Positions 11,014 through 19,463 of a stretch of 64,000 nt of DNA are shown one piece after another; within the stretch, counting starts at the first letter, position 1; every line of letters begins with the position of its first letter. This DNA is from Pseudomonas sp. R84. GTDB taxonomy: Bacteria; Pseudomonadota; Gammaproteobacteria; Pseudomonadales; Pseudomonadaceae. A model generated the notes under the pieces. It did no database searches and was not told the origin of the DNA. It worked only from the letters and a program-made list of their open reading frames with translations. Made by a program: the position numbers and the translations under genes. Location of the stretch: the NCBI RefSeq assembly GCF_009834515.1, contig NZ_CP019426.1:3151501-3215500 (forward strand). Reading direction: 5' to 3'.

Positions 11014-11967
11014 TCAATTCAGCAGGCGAACCGGCTCCCCAGCCGCCCAAGCCTGAATATCTTCGATCATCTGCGAAAAGAACTGCTCATAATTCTGCCG
11101 GCTGACATACCCGACATGCGGCGTCGCCAAGACATTGTCCAGTGTGCGAAACGGGTGCATGGCCGGCAACGGCTCCTGTTCGAACACATCCAGCGCTGCC
11201 CCGGCGATGTGCTGTTTCTGCAAGGCCTTTATCAGCGCCGCTTCATCGACAATCGGCCCGCGTGCGGTGTTGACCAGCAGTGCCGTCGGTTTCATCCACC
11301 CCAGGGCCTGCGCATCGACCAGCCCGTGACTGCGCTCGCTGAGCACCAGATGCACCGACAACACATCGGCCTGCTCGAACAGTTGCTGCTTGTCCACGTA
11401 CGTAACGCCAACCTGTTCAGCCCGTTCGGCGGTGAGGTTTTCGCTCCAGGCGATGACCTTCATGCCGAACACCTGACCGAACTGTGCAACCCGCTGGCCG
11501 ATGCTGCCCAGACCAAGAATCCCGAGGGTCTTGCCATGCAGGTCACCGCCCAGCCCTTGCTGCCACTTACCGCCGCGCAGGGCATTGGCCTCATTCACCA
11601 GATTGCGCGTGGCCGCCATGATCAGCGCCCAGGTCAATTCCGGCGCGGCATGCTTGTAACTGTCGGTGCCGCAGACCTTGATGCCCAGTTTTGCTGCGGC
11701 TTGCATATCCAGCGCCGCGTTGCGCATGCCGCCGGTGACCAGCAACTTCAGATTGGGCAAGCGCTTGAGCAGGTCTTCGTCGAACCGCGTGCGTTCGCGC
11801 ATCACGCAAATCACCTGATAGCGGCCCAGGCGCTCGGCCAGTGTCGCGTTGTCGGCCGGGTAATCATGCTCGAACGTCACTTCACCGAGGCTATCGAGCA
11901 CTGACCAGTCGACCACGTCGCGGGCCACGTCCTGCCAGTCATCGATCACTGCAATCTGCACCGCCAT
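11014..11967 (-). CDS. D-2-hydroxyacid dehydrogenase family protein
   Basis: This 317-residue NAD(P)-dependent dehydrogenase belongs to the phosphoglycerate dehydrogenase-like family. The Rossmann motif LGILGLGSIGQRV is near residue 150. The catalytic Arg is in NTARGPIVDEA, the Glu in DVFEQEPLP and the His in ATPHVGYVS. A GAGGTAAGG ribosome site precedes the ATG at 11967. It starts 13 bp after the secreted hydrolase gene, so the two are probably cotranscribed. The substrate cannot be read from the sequence; glyoxylate/hydroxypyruvate reductase or another 2-ketoacid reductase is possible. Confidence 0.88.
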   Translation of the reverse strand: MAVQIAVIDDWQDVARDVVDWSVLDSLGEVTFEHDYPADNATLAERLGRYQVICVMRERTRFDEDLLKRLPNLKLLVTGGMRNAALDMQAAAKLGIKVCGTDSYKHAAPELTWALIMAATRNLVNEANALRGGKWQQGLGGDLHGKTLGILGLGSIGQRVAQFGQVFGMKVIAWSENLTAERAEQVGVTYVDKQQLFEQADVLSVHLVLSERSHGLVDAQALGWMKPTALLVNTARGPIVDEAALIKALQKQHIAGAALDVFEQEPLPAMHPFRTLDNVLATPHVGYVSRQNYEQFFSQMIEDIQAWAAGEPVRLLN

Positions 11968-11980
11968 CAGCCTTACCTCA

Positions 11981-13030
11981 TCAACGAACGGGATTGGATG
12001 TATTCAGCCAGTCGAGCAGGGCCTTGTGGAACTGCGCCGGTTCTTCCATTTGCGGCGCGTGGCCCATGCCGGGAAATTCCACCAGCGTCGACTGCGGGAT
12101 CAGCTTGGCCACTTGTTTGCCGAGCACGTCGTAATGGCCGATTTTCGCTTTCACCTCAGGCGGTGCGAGGTCTTTGCCGATGGCTGTGGTGTCGGAGGTG
12201 CCGATCAGCAGCAGGGTCGGCATCTTCAGGTCCTTGAACTCGTAGTACACCGGCTGGGTGAAAATCATGTCGTAGATCAGCGCCGAGTTCCAGGCGACCT
12301 GGGGCTTGCCCGGGCCTTTGCTCAGCCCGGCGAGCATGTCCACCCAGCGGTCGAATTCCGGTTTCCAGCGGCCGTCGTAGTAAGTGGTGCGTTCGTAATC
12401 GCGAATGCCTTGAGCGCTGACTTTCAGCTCACGTTGATACCACTGATCTACCGTGCGATAGGGCACGCCGAGGGCTTTCCAGTCTTCCAGACCGATCGGG
12501 TTGACCAGTGCCAATTGCTCGACCTGCTCGGGGAACAGCAAGGCATAGCGGGTGGCGAGCATGCCGCCGGTGGAGTGACCGAGCAACGTGGATTTCTGAA
12601 TGCCCAGCGCTTTGAGCAACTGTTGAGTGTTGGTCGCCAGTTGCTGAAAGCTGTACTGATAGTTGTCAGGTTTGCTGGAGGTGCAGAAGCCGATCTGATC
12701 CGGCGCGATCACCCGGTAACCGGACTCGCTCAAGGCCTTGATCGAACTGTCCCAGGTCGCTGCGCAAAAATTCTTGCCGTGCATCAGCACCACGGTGCGG
12801 CCATTGGCCTTGCCGTGGGCGGCGACGTCCATGTAACCCATCTGCAAGGATTTGCCCTGAGACTGAAAGGCAAAGTGTTTAAGTGTGTAGGGGTATTCAA
12901 AGCCTTGCAGCTCCGGGCCATAGGCCGGGCCTTCCGGCGCGGCTGCGCTTGACGTCGCAGCTTGCACCGACAGGGGCAGGGCGGCGCAGAGGAGCAGGGA
13001 GGGGAGCCAACGGGAAAACGTGACAGACAT
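11981..13030 (-). CDS. Secreted alpha/beta hydrolase
   Basis: This 349-residue protein has a clear signal peptide (about residues 1-24, SRWLPSLLLCAALPLSVQAA) and an alpha/beta-hydrolase core. The oxyanion region is VVLMHGKNFCAATWD. The nucleophile elbow is LLGHSTGGMLA, and the His is in FPGMGHAPQMEEP near the C-terminus. It is expected to act in the periplasm as an esterase or similar hydrolase. A GGAG site precedes the ATG at 13030. The dehydrogenase gene follows at 13 bp. The physiological substrate is unknown. Confidence 0.88.
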   Translation of the reverse strand: MSVTFSRWLPSLLLCAALPLSVQAATSSAAAPEGPAYGPELQGFEYPYTLKHFAFQSQGKSLQMGYMDVAAHGKANGRTVVLMHGKNFCAATWDSSIKALSESGYRVIAPDQIGFCTSSKPDNYQYSFQQLATNTQQLLKALGIQKSTLLGHSTGGMLATRYALLFPEQVEQLALVNPIGLEDWKALGVPYRTVDQWYQRELKVSAQGIRDYERTTYYDGRWKPEFDRWVDMLAGLSKGPGKPQVAWNSALIYDMIFTQPVYYEFKDLKMPTLLLIGTSDTTAIGKDLAPPEVKAKIGHYDVLGKQVAKLIPQSTLVEFPGMGHAPQMEEPAQFHKALLDWLNTSNPVR

Positions 13031-13117
13031 AAGGTCAAACTCCGTTTGAAATCGGCCGATGCTGGAATGGCGGGATTATGCCGACGTTAAACACAGGCAA
13101 TGCCCGCACCCGAACGT

Positions 13118-13555
13118 TCAACCCAGCCAGCCCAGCGTCAGCATGGCCAGCACGCCGTAACGGGCGCCTTTGGCCAGGGTGACAATCAACAGAAAGCGCC
13201 CGAGCGGCTCGCGCATGACACCGGCAATCAGTGTCAGTGGGTCGCCAATGATCGGCAACCAACTCAGAAGCAACGACCAGTGGCCGTAGCGCTCATAGTG
13301 TTTGCGCGCCCGGGCCATGTGCGCGGGGCTGACCGGAAACCAGCGTCGATCCTGAAAGCGCTCGATGCCACGGCCCAGCCACCAGTTGACCAGCGAGCCG
13401 AGTACGTTGCCTAGCGTTGCCACCGCGAGCAGACCCCACAGCCAGTAACGCTCGCTGACGATCAAGCCGACCAGCAATGCTTCGGACTGCAACGGCAATA
13501 AGGTGGCCGCACCGAACGCGGCAAAGAACAGCCCGAAGTAAGCGGCGCCGATCAA
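13118..13555 (-). CDS. YqaA/DedA-like small membrane protein
   Basis: This 145-residue integral membrane protein belongs to the SNARE-associated/DedA superfamily, YqaA branch. Hydrophobic segments lie at about residues 3-30, 35-60 and 95-145. The stretch WLPIIGDPLTLIAGVMREPLG is the family's conserved re-entrant region. It appears to start at TTG (13555), overlapping the TGA of the DUF411 gene by one base quartet, which fits translational coupling; no upstream in-frame ATG is available. DedA relatives take part in membrane lipid or proton homeostasis, but the role here is unknown. Confidence 0.8.
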   Translation of the reverse strand: MIGAAYFGLFFAAFGAATLLPLQSEALLVGLIVSERYWLWGLLAVATLGNVLGSLVNWWLGRGIERFQDRRWFPVSPAHMARARKHYERYGHWSLLLSWLPIIGDPLTLIAGVMREPLGRFLLIVTLAKGARYGVLAMLTLGWLG

Positions 13556-13998
13556 TGGGCCGGGTAGTCCGCCACGACGACGTCAGCGCCATCCTTCTTC
13601 AGGCCGATGACCTGATAAGCATCGCTCGTGCCGTCCATTTCCATGCCCGGCGAGCCCATCGGCATACCCGGTGCGGCGACGCCGAGCAGATCGTCACGCT
13701 TGCTCAGAGCCAAGACCTGCTCCGCCGGCACGTGGCCTTCGACGAATTTGCCGTTGATGATTGCGGTGTGGCACGAGGCCAGGCGCGGCGGTACGCCATG
13801 TTGTTGCTTGAAGCTGCTCATGTCGCTTTCGACGTGGTCTTCGACTTTGAAACCGTTGGCTTCGAGGTGGCTGATCCATTTTTTACAGCAACCGCAATTG
13901 GCGTCGCGGTGCACTTCGATCGGGATCAGATCGGCGGCCTGGGCCAGGGAGGAGATGAAGAGGGCGCTCAGGGCGACCAGACGCAGGTGGGTTCGCAT
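13552..13998 (-). CDS. DUF411 secreted CGCC-motif protein
   Basis: This 148-residue protein has an N-terminal signal peptide (residues 1-21, ending LAQAA) followed by a DUF411 thioredoxin-like fold. The metal-binding or redox motif is VHRDANCGCCKKWISHLEA. Further conserved family segments are PRLASCHTAIINGKFVEGHVPA and VAAPGMPMGSPGMEM. DUF411 proteins are often found with copper-resistance genes and are thought to bind metal in the periplasm. Here the partner is a YqaA-like membrane protein, translationally coupled downstream, and no copper genes are adjacent. The family call is firm and the function is inferred. Confidence 0.88.
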   Translation of the reverse strand: MRTHLRLVALSALFISSLAQAADLIPIEVHRDANCGCCKKWISHLEANGFKVEDHVESDMSSFKQQHGVPPRLASCHTAIINGKFVEGHVPAEQVLALSKRDDLLGVAAPGMPMGSPGMEMDGTSDAYQVIGLKKDGADVVVADYPAH

Positions 13999-14105
13999 AG
14001 CGGATTCTCGGCTCGGTTGACGATCAGAAAAGAACGCATTTTGACCGGTTTTTCCTGCTTGGCATCAACGCAATGTTTCCAGTTGTTGCAAAACGCAGCA
14101 CCAAC

Positions 14106-14198
14106 CTGTGGGAGCGAGCCTGCTCGCGAAGGCAGTGTGTCAGGCAATGGATGCAGTGACTGACAGGACGCTTTCGCGAGCAGGCTCGCTCCCACAGG
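14106..14198. repeat. REP doublet 3
   Basis: The arms 14106-14131 and 14173-14198 are near-perfect inverted copies carrying TGTGGGAGCGAGCCTGCTCGCGAA. The element sits between the DUF411 gene start and the 3' end of the chemoreceptor gene. Confidence 0.88.
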
Positions 14199-14230
14199 GG
14201 TTATCTGGTTGGCAGTAACCCCGGCATGAA

Positions 14231-16222
14231 TCAGCGGACTTTGAAACGCCCCATGATTGCGCTCACCCGGCTGTTGGCTTCGAGCAACTGATGGGTATTC
14301 AGTTCGCTGGCTTTGCCGCTCTGCACCAGTTCATCAACCATGTGGCGGATCTGCACCATGCTGCGGTTGATCTCTTCGGTCACCGCGCTTTGTTGTTCGG
14401 CGGCGGTGGCGATCTGGGTGCTGAGGCTGTTGATGTGGCTGACCGAACCGGCCATTTCATCCAGACCGGAGTTGACCCGCGCGGTGGCGTCGGCGGCAGA
14501 CTGACAACTGGCCTGGGTGTTTTCCATGGCGCTGACTGACGAGCTCACGCCTTGGGTCAGGCGGGTCAACATCTCGTTGATTTCCGAAGTGCTGGCCTGG
14601 GTGCGGGCGGCGAGGGCGCGGACTTCATCGGCGACCACGGCAAAACCACGGCCTTGTTCACCGGCGCGTGCTGCTTCGATCGCGGCGTTGAGCGCCAGCA
14701 GATTGGTCTGCCCGGCGATCGCACCGATCACCCCGAGGATCTCGGTGATGCGCTGGGCGTCCTGCTGCATGTTTTCAACTTTGTGTGTGGCGCTGGCCAC
14801 TTCATCGATCAGCGCCACGACGCTGTTGGTCGCTTCGCCCACCACCACCCGGGAACGGTCGGCGTTTTCATTGGCACGCTGGGTGAACGCGGCGGTTTCG
14901 GCGGCATTCTGCGCGACGCTTTCTGCCGTCGAACTCATCTCGGTGATGGCGGTAACGGTCTGATCGGTTTCCGAGGCGTGACGCAGCAGGATCTGGCTGG
15001 TGTTCGCCGAAGTGCGTTGCAGGTTATCGAGGCTCGAGGCCATGGCACCGGTAGCCTGGGTGACTTCGCCGATCATGTTTTGCAGGTAGGCAATAAAGGT
15101 GTTGACCGAATGACCGATAGCACCCAGTTCATCTTCGGCGCGAATGGTAATGCGGCGGGTCAGGTCGGCATCGCCGCTGGACAGCAAATCGATGTTGGCT
15201 TTCAACGCTTTCATGCGCTGCACCAACTGGCGAATCGCGTAGACCTGCAACAGCACCAGCAGGATCACCAGCGGAATCTGCAACAGGCTCAAGGTGCTGA
15301 GGACGTCATCACGCTGTGCGGTAAGCATTTTCGTCGGCAGGGCGCTGGCGAGGAACCACGGCGTGCCTTCAATCGGGCGCATGAAGAAGGTGCTGGCTTC
15401 ACCGTTGTTGTCGAACTCGATGCGTTGTGCCTGATCGCGGTTCTGCAACGCGGCTTTGACCTGACTGGCGAAGGTCGACGTGCCAGCCAGTTCGTTGATG
15501 TTTTTCAGCACAATCGGGCCACTGATGCGCGAGCTGTTACTGATGATCTTGCCGTCGGCTTCGATGATCAGCATTTCGGCATTGAGGTCTTTCTCCTTGC
15601 GCGCCACCAGATCGTTGAAGAAGCCGAGGGTTACGTCGATGGTTGAAACACCCCAGGCGCTACCGTTTTTCTGGATGGCCATGGCGCAGTTGGTGCGCGG
15701 CTCGGCGCTGGCGTCATCTTTATACGCTGCCGCCCACGCGCATTGGCCGCGCGGTTTGGCCATGCCGCCCTTGTACCAGCTCTGATCGTAATAGTTGGGG
15801 GCCGCGTCGCTATTCCAGAAGGTGTTCACGGCGAGTTTGCCCGACGCGTCGCGGTGCCAGAACGTACTGAATTTGTTGCGCCCGGCCTCACGCTGCCCCG
15901 GCAGTGGCCAGATCCCGCCGCCGAACACCTTCAACTCGCCGTACTGATCAACCAAGCCTGGCAGCACCGTGTCGATGGCGGCGCTGTCGAGCAGCGGGAT
16001 GGTCTGGGTGATGCTGCGCTGTTGCGCCTGCACTTTGTTCAACTCGCCCTGAATCTGCTCGGCCACTTCGGCGATGCGGTTGAGGACTACCTGTTCTTCG
16101 GTATGCCGCAGCTTGGGGGCGACCAGTTGGCTGATGCCGACCACGGTCAACACCGACAGCAGCAGGATGAACAGAACCAGAAACAGCGTATAGCGAGCCT
16201 GAATAGTGCGGAATGCGGGCAT
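14231..16222 (-). CDS. Methyl-accepting chemotaxis protein, dCache type
   Basis: This is a 663-residue transmembrane chemoreceptor. The first membrane helix is at about residues 12-33. A large periplasmic double-Cache sensor domain spans about 38-300 (motifs [11 protein letters not shown] and [13 protein letters not shown]), and the second helix is at about 312-330. A HAMP domain (about 330-385) follows, then the signalling domain with the highly conserved hairpin [20 protein letters not shown] and [16 protein letters not shown]. It would signal through CheW/CheA to flagellar motors. The Cache architecture is commonly used for amino acids, polyamines or organic acids; the ligand here cannot be assigned. 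It is a single gene followed by a REP doublet. Confidence 0.93.
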   Translation of the reverse strand: MPAFRTIQARYTLFLVLFILLLSVLTVVGISQLVAPKLRHTEEQVVLNRIAEVAEQIQGELNKVQAQQRSITQTIPLLDSAAIDTVLPGLVDQYGELKVFGGGIWPLPGQREAGRNKFSTFWHRDASGKLAVNTFWNSDAAPNYYDQSWYKGGMAKPRGQCAWAAAYKDDASAEPRTNCAMAIQKNGSAWGVSTIDVTLGFFNDLVARKEKDLNAEMLIIEADGKIISNSSRISGPIVLKNINELAGTSTFASQVKAALQNRDQAQRIEFDNNGEASTFFMRPIEGTPWFLASALPTKMLTAQRDDVLSTLSLLQIPLVILLVLLQVYAIRQLVQRMKALKANIDLLSSGDADLTRRITIRAEDELGAIGHSVNTFIAYLQNMIGEVTQATGAMASSLDNLQRTSANTSQILLRHASETDQTVTAITEMSSTAESVAQNAAETAAFTQRANENADRSRVVVGEATNSVVALIDEVASATHKVENMQQDAQRITEILGVIGAIAGQTNLLALNAAIEAARAGEQGRGFAVVADEVRALAARTQASTSEINEMLTRLTQGVSSSVSAMENTQASCQSAADATARVNSGLDEMAGSVSHINSLSTQIATAAEQQSAVTEEINRSMVQIRHMVDELVQSGKASELNTHQLLEANSRVSAIMGRFKVR

Positions 16223-16604
16223 GGAGACCGGTCCTTGAGCAGCGTTTCTTATTAGGGGGCAGGGTTAAAACAGTGCGGGTATCCACAGCGTATCGTCGTT
16301 GCGACGGGAAGCTTTAGGTACTCACGTCCTAAAACATGCAGGTGCCGATGACTGGTCAGTATCAGGTTCGATACACAAACGCGTATCAGCCCGCCCCAGT
16401 GCGCGTAACCCCGATTTTCATTTCATTGTCATGACAGCTCTGGGTCAGGATTTGCGGGGTGTTTGGCTTTTGTATCGAGAATGTACAAGAATTGTAAAAA
16501 AGTTCAGAAAAAGGTTGGTGCCATCAGTTCGCCCGTCGATACTCGCGCCCATTAATGGTGCTTGGCACCTACATTTTCGTGGTCATTTCACAGGGAGTCT
16601 TCTC
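16223..16604. other. Gene-free region between divergent genes
   Basis: No credible coding sequence is seen in these 382 bp. The segment must carry the promoters of the chemoreceptor gene (minus) and the 175-residue protein gene (plus). A short dyad GGTGC-TTG-GCACC is present at 16557-16569, about 35 bp before the plus-strand ATG, and could be an operator or a hairpin near the 5' end of the transcript. Confidence 0.5.
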
Positions 16605-17132
16605 ATGACGATCGGTATTGTCGGTGGTTGGGAGAGCAAGGCAGGGGTTCTGGTTCGTAACACCGGCGCAAAAAAACAGGTGGCCCAGAGCGTCAAGGTG
16701 CAGCAGATGCTGACCATGGTCGGCAACGATCCCAACGCACTGAATACTGCTGAAATGGACAAGCAGGGTTTGCGCAAGCAGATCAAGGGTTTTGATCCTG
16801 CGAATGTGTCGGTCAAACAACTGGGTAACCTGAGCGCGTTTCTGCGTGGCCGCGGGCTGATCTCCGAGATCACTTCGTTTACGTTGATGAACGCCGGTGA
16901 CAAGTTCGACCGTTTCGGCGTGACGACCGATGTCGATGCGAAATTCAATGCGCTGGAATATTTCGCCACCCAACTCGATGCCATCCAGACCAACGGGCTC
17001 AATGGCAACGCCTACGGCAAGAACCTGATTCCCGAGTTCAAGAAAGCGATCTATGTTCTGCAGAACCTCAAGACCTACGGTGAAGGCAACGCCGCGAAAC
17101 CGGCCGACGAGGGTGTCAAAGCCAAGGCTTGA
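16605..17132 (+). CDS. Unrecognised 175-residue protein
   Basis: I do not recognise this protein. The ATG at 16605 is chosen because an AGGGAG site lies 7 bp upstream; the frame is open further upstream to 16299, but that part lacks a ribosome site. It begins MTIGIVGGWESKAG and has no signal peptide or membrane helix. It is mostly polar and helix-compatible, with a charged Ala/Lys-rich C-terminus (KPADEGVKAKA). It stands alone between the chemoreceptor and the GNAT gene, with its own upstream region of nearly 400 bp. Codon use looks like that of the neighbouring genes. Confidence 0.75.
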   Translation: MTIGIVGGWESKAGVLVRNTGAKKQVAQSVKVQQMLTMVGNDPNALNTAEMDKQGLRKQIKGFDPANVSVKQLGNLSAFLRGRGLISEITSFTLMNAGDKFDRFGVTTDVDAKFNALEYFATQLDAIQTNGLNGNAYGKNLIPEFKKAIYVLQNLKTYGEGNAAKPADEGVKAKA

Positions 17133-17192
17133 GCCCCACCGGTGTAGCCCGTCCAACGCTTGAACGGGCTGGTCGAGGTAAAGACTTTTGGT

Positions 17193-18131
17193 TCAAGACA
17201 GCGGCGGCGCCTCGCTGGCGCTCGGGGCAATGTGTTGTTGCGCCTGATCATGCAGTCGCTGGATGTGCGGGCAGCGCAACTCCAGCGTACGCGGCTGATA
17301 TCCACGATGAAACAACGCCAGCCATCCCGCGCAACGTTCATTCGGGGCAATCCCGGTGAAGACGAAACCCATCGCCGAGAGGCTTTCCACGGCACTGGCG
17401 AAACCCGTTGCCAGCCTGAGTCTGATCGAGATCATCCAGTGTTCGGGTAGTCGTCGTAGTTGCTGAAGCAAGCCGGCGTCGAGTTTTTTCAGTATCACGT
17501 CATAACGCCCTGAGCATTGTTCAACCTGCATCGACTCTCCCACCCAAAGCGCCTCTTTTTCCTGGGTCCCGTATATGCCGCACAAATGCGCCATGAAATC
17601 GTGGCAGCTTTGCGGCCAGGACAATGCCGGGAGCGGGCGGCGATAGCCTTCGACAGGGGTGTAGCCGATGACGATGGACTCCGGCAGTGGCTCGCCAAAC
17701 GGTGAGGGTACGTAGTCGAGCAATAACCCGGTGCTGCAAAAACCGAGGCGGTCAGCCATGCGTTGTGTGTAGGGGTGCTGCGTCACCTGTTTGATGGTCA
17801 CGCCGTGGCAACCGAGTGCCTGGGCATGGATCAACAGCCGCATGCCCAACTGCGTCGCAATGTTTTGCCCGCGTGTTGAAGGATGGACCACGCTCAACGC
17901 CAGTTCCGCCGTGCGCGTTCCCACATTTCTGCACAACGTGGCGTGGCCGAGAATTTTCTTCCCGGATTCCGCCACCAGTGAATGCCATCTACCATCGCCG
18001 TGGTTCTGGTTGATCATCAGCGGCATATACACGTGCGGCTGCACGTAATGGTCACCATAGGCTTCCCGGAACAGACGGCTGACCGCTGCGGCATCGGAGC
18101 GGCGATAGCTGCGCAGCGTCACGTTGTCCAT
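17193..18131 (-). CDS. GNAT-family acyltransferase, last gene of the lux-like operon
   Basis: This 312-residue protein has an N-terminal GNAT domain (about residues 4-165). The acetyl-CoA binding segment is LSVVHPSTRGQNIATQLGMRL, and VTQHPYTQRMADRLGFCSTG follows. A second half of about 150 residues resembles a degenerate GNAT fold (SAVESLSAMGFVFTGIAPNE), so the protein may be a tandem GNAT. Its start overlaps the end of the upstream ligase gene by 13 bp, which shows tight coupling. In context it may transfer an acyl group made by the LuxE/LuxC/ligase enzymes to an amine, but the donor and acceptor are unknown. Confidence 0.8.
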   Translation of the reverse strand: MDNVTLRSYRRSDAAAVSRLFREAYGDHYVQPHVYMPLMINQNHGDGRWHSLVAESGKKILGHATLCRNVGTRTAELALSVVHPSTRGQNIATQLGMRLLIHAQALGCHGVTIKQVTQHPYTQRMADRLGFCSTGLLLDYVPSPFGEPLPESIVIGYTPVEGYRRPLPALSWPQSCHDFMAHLCGIYGTQEKEALWVGESMQVEQCSGRYDVILKKLDAGLLQQLRRLPEHWMISIRLRLATGFASAVESLSAMGFVFTGIAPNERCAGWLALFHRGYQPRTLELRCPHIQRLHDQAQQHIAPSASEAPPLS

Positions 18132-19420
18132 GGGCGTTGCTCCGGACGTGGGGCGTTGTAGTCGCGAAGGTCGACGACTCGTTGGCGTTTGCCAGAGCGC
18201 GGATGGCGAGCGAGCTCATCGGCTGTGCAATGGGCGACCTGTAGCTCAAGTTGGCCATCAGCACAGAGTTGCGCGATCAGCGGATAATGTTCGATCAAGC
18301 CGTTTTGCAAGGCTGTACTGGCCTGAGTCGTCTCGGGTTTCAGCGCCTCGGGCACCCACTTCAGACACAAGATATCGACGTTTGCCGATTGGCTGATGAC
18401 CAGTTGCCAGTCGTCGCTGACGGTATTGCGCTGAATGATTGTGTCGATGTCTTCGATCAGCAGGGTCAGGCTGCTGACTCGTACGCGCTGACTGCTCATG
18501 CTGCGACCCATCAGGGCAAATTTGCGCATGGGCGCCGTGGCCGGTTCTCGCCAGCAGGCGAGGTCACCCACGGGATAACGAATCAATGGCATAAGCCGAC
18601 GAGTGAGGTTGGTGATCAGCAAACGCCCGGTGCGATCGCATTCTTCAATCACTTCACCGGTGTGCTCGTCGATGATTTCCAGCACGCTGTGGCTGGCCAG
18701 CATGCGGTGTTCGCCCAAGGCACAATCGCGGCTTGTGGCGCCGATGAACCCTGCGTCGACACTGGCGTAGCCGATGGAGGCGATCCGTGCGTTGGGGAAC
18801 ACTCGGTGCAACATCTGCAATTGCCCGGCGAACAGGCTTTCGCCGCCGTAAAGTACGCTTTCGACCTCGACCAGGGTTTGTCCCTGGCGCTCCAGCACGC
18901 TGGCGAAGGTCAGCAGTTGTGCAGGCACGCCGGCCAACACATTGATCCGGTGTTGGCGGATCGAGTCAGCCAGCACCGTAAAGTCGACGTCGCCGGTGAA
19001 GGGGTATTCGGTAATACCCGATGTTTCGTGCGCCAAGGCGTCGTGGATAAAGATGAAACTGGCATACAGATCGCCGACAAAAAACAGATTTGCAACCCGG
19101 TCTCCCGGATTGAGTTGGCTCGCCAGATGGCGCCCGAAGTCGCGCACAAGTGTCTGCCATTCCTCACGAGTGAATACCGAAAGCTTACCTGCGCTGGTTG
19201 TTCCACCAGTCTTGAACACCAGTGCGCGTTCGACTGTTGAAGTCAGTACTGGCCATTGATCGAAGTTATTGCTGCTGGCCCAGTATTGTTGCGGATCAAT
19301 CGGCGGAAGTTCATCCAGTGTGCTGATCTGCGGCTTAACGCCTTGCCAATGTCTGGCGTAATAAGTTGAGTGCTGTCGGGCGAAGGCGAGCAACTTGTTC
19401 AGTTCAAGTGTGGTGTTCAT
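18119..19420 (-). CDS. PaaK/EhpF-like adenylate-forming ligase
   Basis: This 433-residue protein belongs to the phenylacetate-CoA ligase-like branch of adenylate-forming enzymes. The phosphate-binding loop VFKTGGTTSAGKL lies at about residues 68-80. GGESLF and IGYASVDAGFIG lie mid-protein, and RLMPLIRYPVGDLACW precedes the C-terminal subdomain. The same motifs (LFF-G-LY, Y-SVDAG, RY-VGD) occur in the C-terminal half of the neighbouring LuxC fusion, so the two are paralogous. The gene starts 43 bp after that fusion and overlaps the GNAT gene. It should activate a carboxylate as an acyl-adenylate; the substrate is unknown. The closest named relatives I recall are EhpF-type ligases from phenazine pathways. 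Confidence 0.85.
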   Translation of the reverse strand: MNTTLELNKLLAFARQHSTYYARHWQGVKPQISTLDELPPIDPQQYWASSNNFDQWPVLTSTVERALVFKTGGTTSAGKLSVFTREEWQTLVRDFGRHLASQLNPGDRVANLFFVGDLYASFIFIHDALAHETSGITEYPFTGDVDFTVLADSIRQHRINVLAGVPAQLLTFASVLERQGQTLVEVESVLYGGESLFAGQLQMLHRVFPNARIASIGYASVDAGFIGATSRDCALGEHRMLASHSVLEIIDEHTGEVIEECDRTGRLLITNLTRRLMPLIRYPVGDLACWREPATAPMRKFALMGRSMSSQRVRVSSLTLLIEDIDTIIQRNTVSDDWQLVISQSANVDILCLKWVPEALKPETTQASTALQNGLIEHYPLIAQLCADGQLELQVAHCTADELARHPRSGKRQRVVDLRDYNAPRPEQRPWTT

Positions 19421-19463
19421 GGTGTTCTCTTTAATTGTTCTGATAATGGACGATGTTTGGCCT

